Source of the DNA: Eubacteriales bacterium
GTDB taxonomy: Bacteria; Bacillota; Clostridia; Peptostreptococcales; Anaerovoracaceae
Assembly: GCA_028692535.1 (NCBI GenBank)
Contig: JAQUXD010000059.1
Location: forward strand, 1 to 10,405
DNA: 10,405 bases
Direction of reading: 5' to 3'
Shown here one piece after another: positions 8,597 through 10,405 of the stretch. The position numbers and the translations under genes were made by a program. Within the stretch, counting starts at the first letter, position 1. Each line of letters starts with the position of its first letter. Under the pieces are notes generated by a model, which was given only the letters and a program-made list of their open reading frames with translations, was not told the origin of the DNA and ran no database searches.

Positions 8597-8847
8597 ACAA
8601 GAAAATCGGGAAACAGATGCAGCGATGAGACATCAATCGTTCCCGAAATTGTTTCCCGAAAGGCCGGGCTCGGTACGGGCGTTTTAGGGGAACATTTTTA
8701 TTTGGCAAGACATAGAATTTGCCTTGATGTGCTACAGAGCTGCAAAACTTGAAGAACACCCAAACGCCCTCCGCGCCGAAAGTGCAGGTTGGAGGGTGTT
8801 TTTATTTTTCCGGGAGACCCGGCTACACTGAAAAGGAGGAACTATCC
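8597..8847 (+). promoter_or_regulatory. Structured 5' leader of unknown class (candidate attenuator)
   Basis: This untranslated stretch between promoter and gene holds several inverted repeats. TCGGGAAAC (8606-8614) pairs perfectly with GTTTCCCGA (8651-8659). CGATGA (8623-8628) pairs with TCAATCG (8633-8639) with one bulged A. GTTCCC (8639-8644) pairs with GGGAAC (8688-8693), crossing the first helix. GGCAA (8704-8708) pairs with TTGCC (8719-8723). An intrinsic terminator follows at 8764-8809 and a small hairpin CCGGG-AGA-CCCGG at 8810-8822. The order promoter, structure, terminator, ribosome binding site fits transcription attenuation. I see no T-box GGTGGNACCGCG motif and no consensus of the common riboswitches I know. 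Confidence 0.5.
8764..8809 (+). terminator. Intrinsic terminator between promoter and lipoprotein gene
   Basis: ACGCCCTCC (8764-8772) pairs with GGAGGGTGT (8791-8799) over 9 bp with one G-U pair. The loop contains a possible 4-bp extension (GCGC/GTGC). The stem runs into TTTTTATTTTT ending at 8809. It lies downstream of the promoter at 8563 and upstream of the ribosome binding site at 8832. It can therefore end readthrough from the six-gene operon and also attenuate transcription of the lipoprotein gene. Confidence 0.7.
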
Positions 8848-9831
8848 ATGCGAGATATTATGAAAAAAACAGCGCTAATTGCCATGGCGGCCGTCCTCAT
8901 CTTCGCGACGGGTTGCGGAGGAGGAACAGGAACAGGCGGCGGTGCCATCCCGCCCAGAATCGGCATTCTGAGCGATTCGGCACATTCTGCTTCCGAAGAG
9001 ATTGTAACAGGTTTTATTCTGGCGGTTTCGGAAAGCGGCTATATCAGCAATCAAACAGTGATCTTTGTGGAGAATGACGCCGCGGGGCAATCCGCCATGT
9101 ACGAAGAGATCGCACAAAAATACGTGGAAGACGAGATGGATCTGGTGATGGCGGTGGGTCCCGGTGCGACCCGGGCGGCCGCAGCAACGGTATCCGATGT
9201 GCCGGTCCTGGGCGCTGCCGTCCCGGACTACGTGGCTGACGGCCTGATCACGTCGGAACAGGCGCCCGGGGGAAACGTTTCCGGCACGACAGACAGGAAT
9301 CCTGTGGAAGCTCAGATCAGCTTGCTGAAAACACTGGTGCCCGCTGCTGCTTCCGCCGGAATCCTCTATACGGAAGGGGAGGCGTATTCAGTATTGCAAG
9401 CCGAGCACTTCAGAAGAGCCGCAGGAGAAGCCGGCTTGGAGCCCATCGAAGCATCGGTGGAAAACGCCGGCGATATCGACGGGATCCTGGCGGAGATCCT
9501 GTCTTCGTGTGATGCTCTTTATATTCCGGAAGACGAGCAGCTCCGATCAGTCATAGACAAAGTGTACGGGGCAGCCGCAAAAGCCGGCATTCCTGTGATC
9601 GTCAGCTCGAAAGCAATGGTGGAAAGCGGCGGCCTGGCAACGGCCTCCGTCGATTATTCCAGCCTGGGATATCAAACAGGGCTGATGGCGGTGGAAATCA
9701 TTAAGGAGGGCGGAAATCCCGCTACCATGCCCGTCCGGTCTTCCGCCGAATTCTTGTACCACATCAACGGAACAGTCGCCGAAGCCTTGGGCATCGACAT
9801 TCCCTCCGAGCTTGCAGCTTCTGTGATCTGA
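8848..9831 (+). CDS. ABC transporter substrate-binding lipoprotein (ABC_sub_bind/TrpX-like)
   Basis: A 327-residue solute receptor anchored to the outer face of the membrane. The start at 8848 is chosen because AAAGGAGGA (8832-8840) lies 7 nt upstream and a lipoprotein signal peptide follows at once: Arg/Lys-rich start, hydrophobic core, then ATGC with lipidated Cys23. The upstream in-frame ATG at 8749 would translate through the terminator. A Gly/Thr-rich linker (about 24-35) precedes a two-lobed periplasmic-binding fold. It begins PRIGILSDSAH, followed later by GGNVSGTTDRNPVEAQ and the C-terminal VDYSSLGYQTGLMAVEII, a pattern typical of the ABC_sub_bind family that includes TrpX. No permease or ATPase gene lies beside it; a terminator follows at 9860. 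The ligand is unknown; aromatic amino acids are only a family-based guess. The Ala at lipobox -3 is somewhat unusual. Confidence 0.85.
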   Translation: MRDIMKKTALIAMAAVLIFATGCGGGTGTGGGAIPPRIGILSDSAHSASEEIVTGFILAVSESGYISNQTVIFVENDAAGQSAMYEEIAQKYVEDEMDLVMAVGPGATRAAAATVSDVPVLGAAVPDYVADGLITSEQAPGGNVSGTTDRNPVEAQISLLKTLVPAAASAGILYTEGEAYSVLQAEHFRRAAGEAGLEPIEASVENAGDIDGILAEILSSCDALYIPEDEQLRSVIDKVYGAAAKAGIPVIVSSKAMVESGGLATASVDYSSLGYQTGLMAVEIIKEGGNPATMPVRSSAEFLYHINGTVAEALGIDIPSELAASVI

Positions 9832-9859
9832 GAAGCAAGACTAAGCAAATAAATAAAAA

Positions 9860-9892
9860 GCAAAGAGACGGCTTACTCAGCCGTCTCTTTGC
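9860..9892 (-). terminator. Intrinsic terminator of the cold shock gene, possibly bidirectional
   Basis: A perfect 13-bp inverted repeat (GCAAAGAGACGGC at 9860-9872, its complement at 9880-9892) encloses a 7-nt loop. Read on the minus strand, the stem is followed by TTTTTATTTATTT (complement of 9847-9859), a strong signal for the csp transcript, which stops translating at 9921. Read on the plus strand, the stem ends in TTTGC with no good T-run, but it may still help end the lipoprotein transcript. Confidence 0.85.
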
Positions 9893-9920
9893 GTAACTGA
9901 TATTAATAATCTTTTGGATT

Positions 9921-10130
9921 TTATATCAATTCGACATTGGTCGCTTGGGGCCCTTTGGCTCCGTCACTGATCTCGAAGCTGACTTCTTCGCCATCTTCGA
10001 GGAACAGCTGACCGTCCCTCTTGGGAACTCCGGTCAGTCCGGAGAAATGAACGAACACATCGTCGCCGTCTTCTCTTTCGATGAAACCGTAACCTTTGGC
10101 TCTGTTAAACCATTTTACTTTACCTGTCAT
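9921..10130 (-). CDS. Cold shock protein (CspA family)
   Basis: A 69-residue single cold-shock domain, a five-stranded beta barrel that binds single-stranded RNA and DNA and acts as an RNA chaperone. It begins MTGKVKWFNRAKGYGFI; RNP1 is KGYGFI and RNP2 is VFVHFS. The closing GPQATNVELI is typical of the family. The start at 10130 is chosen because the family begins MxxGxVKWFN. An in-frame ATG at 10181 would add 17 unrelated residues lying in the leader. The ribosome binding site is modest (CAGGTAAG just upstream on the minus strand). It is a single-gene unit with its own promoter and terminator, convergent with the lipoprotein gene. Paralogues are common, so no cspA/B/C letter is given. Confidence 0.95.
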   Translation of the reverse strand: MTGKVKWFNRAKGYGFIEREDGDDVFVHFSGLTGVPKRDGQLFLEDGEEVSFEISDGAKGPQATNVELI

Positions 10131-10287
10131 TGTTCTTACCTGCTTTCTGCATGTTCTGTAAAAAACCCTATACTCATGCAATTTCGAGCATAGGACTCAC
10201 ATTGGTATTACAGTATCACATATACTGCAAAAAGTACACTTTTTTTCAAAAAAGCAAAAATATTTTTCATTGCATGAGATAGGGGCT
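10131..10287 (-). promoter_or_regulatory. Long structured 5' leader of the cold shock gene
   Basis: From the predicted start near 10287 the leader is about 157 nt, close to the well-known length of the E. coli cspA leader. Its extreme 5' end, CCCTAT plus CTCATGCAAT (minus strand, complement of 10269-10284), pairs with ATTGCATGAG, a bulged T, then ATAGGG (complement of 10166-10182). That is 16 bp in all, followed at once by TTTTTT. Inside lie a 6-bp hairpin CAGTAT/ATACTG (10211-10216 with 10222-10227) and A/T-rich palindromes around 10230-10262. A temperature-responsive switch is inferred, not shown. Confidence 0.5.
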
Positions 10288-10298
10288 TGTGGTAATAT
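10270..10298 (+). promoter_or_regulatory. Promoter of tRNA-Thr
   Basis: TTGCAT (10270-10275) and TAATAT (10293-10298) are separated by exactly 17 nt, and TG at 10290-10291 makes an extended -10. Transcription would start near 10305, about 25 nt before the mature tRNA. Confidence 0.7.
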
Positions 10299-10322
10299 AT
10301 AGTCCGGTTCGCAAAATAACAA
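10294..10322 (-). promoter_or_regulatory. Promoter of the cold shock gene
   Basis: On the minus strand, -35 TTGTTA (10322-10317, 4 of 6) and -10 TATATT (10299-10294, 5 of 6) are separated by 17 nt. The predicted start is near 10287. The -10 occupies almost the same bases as the -10 of the tRNA promoter on the other strand. The -35 is weak, so the call is moderate. Confidence 0.5.
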
Positions 10323-10329
10323 ACTACAT

Positions 10330-10405
10330 GCTACTGTGGCTCAGTCGGTAGAGCAGCTGATTCGTAATCAGCAGGTCAGCGGTTCGAATCCGCTCAGTAG
10401 CTCCA
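10330..10405 (+). tRNA. tRNA-Thr, anticodon CGT
   Basis: The 76-nt sequence folds as a complete cloverleaf. The acceptor stem is GCTACTG/CAGTAGC, the D arm GCTC/GAGC, the anticodon stem GCTGA/TCAGC with loop TTCGTAA, the T arm AGCGG/CCGCT with loop TTCGAAT, and the 3' end is U discriminator plus encoded CCA. Anticodon CGT reads the threonine codon ACG. The 3' end coincides with the last base of the window, so further tRNAs in a cluster could follow. Confidence 0.96.

Noticed and set aside
8589..8687. Small open frame in the lipoprotein leader (32 codons, or 20 from a later ATG)
   Set aside because: The first ATG overlaps the -10 element and neither start has a ribosome binding site; the bases are better explained by RNA pairing. 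A leader peptide cannot be fully excluded.
8597..8809. T-box leader, suspected because the gene is TrpX-like and a terminator is present
   Set aside because: No GGTGGNACCGCG-like T-box sequence is found ahead of the terminator.
8749..8847. N-terminal extension of the lipoprotein from ATG 8749
   Set aside because: It would run through the terminator stem and bury the signal peptide; ATG 8848 has a strong ribosome binding site.
10131..10181. 17-residue N-terminal extension of the cold shock protein
   Set aside because: No family member has it, and the bases form the leader stem and T-run.

Overview
The window reads as a housekeeping stretch of a Gram-positive (Bacillota) chromosome, most likely a moderately GC-rich member of the Clostridia. 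The reasons are the secA-prfB adjacency, strong AGGAGG-type ribosome binding sites, a YtvI-like membrane protein, a PpaX-like phosphatase, a small Csp and a Thr tRNA with discriminator U. The assignment comes from gene content and style only; no species can be named.

Layout: positions 32-8523 hold six genes on the plus strand that look like one operon. They are aspartate kinase (113-1444), a class I PLP aminotransferase overlapping it by 4 nt (1441-2595), secA (2627-5431), prfB (5474-6584, with a programmed +1 frameshift at 5549), an AI-2E/YtvI-type membrane protein starting 2 nt after prfB (6587-7876), and a HAD phosphatase overlapping that by 1 nt (7876-8523). An extended -10 promoter lies at 32-40. 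No terminator is visible between the genes. The operon mixes aspartate-family metabolism, protein export, translation termination and a phosphatase.

The 324-nt gap at 8524-8847 is not empty. It carries a good sigma-A-type promoter, about 250 nt of potentially structured leader and an intrinsic terminator about 20 nt before the ribosome binding site of the next gene (8848-9831). That gene encodes a substrate-binding lipoprotein of the ABC_sub_bind/TrpX family and has no permease or ATPase beside it here. The arrangement looks like a transcription attenuator, but I recognise no known riboswitch or T-box in it.

From 9860 onward a 13-bp hairpin terminator serves a minus-strand cold shock gene (9921-10130). 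That gene has a predicted leader of about 157 nt with a long-range 16-bp stem. Its promoter appears to share -10 bases with the divergent promoter of a tRNA-Thr(CGT) gene (10330-10405), which ends exactly at the window edge.

No mobile element, CRISPR array, phage gene or defence system is visible. The less ordinary signals are all regulatory: the two structured leaders, the overlapping divergent promoters and the prfB frameshift.
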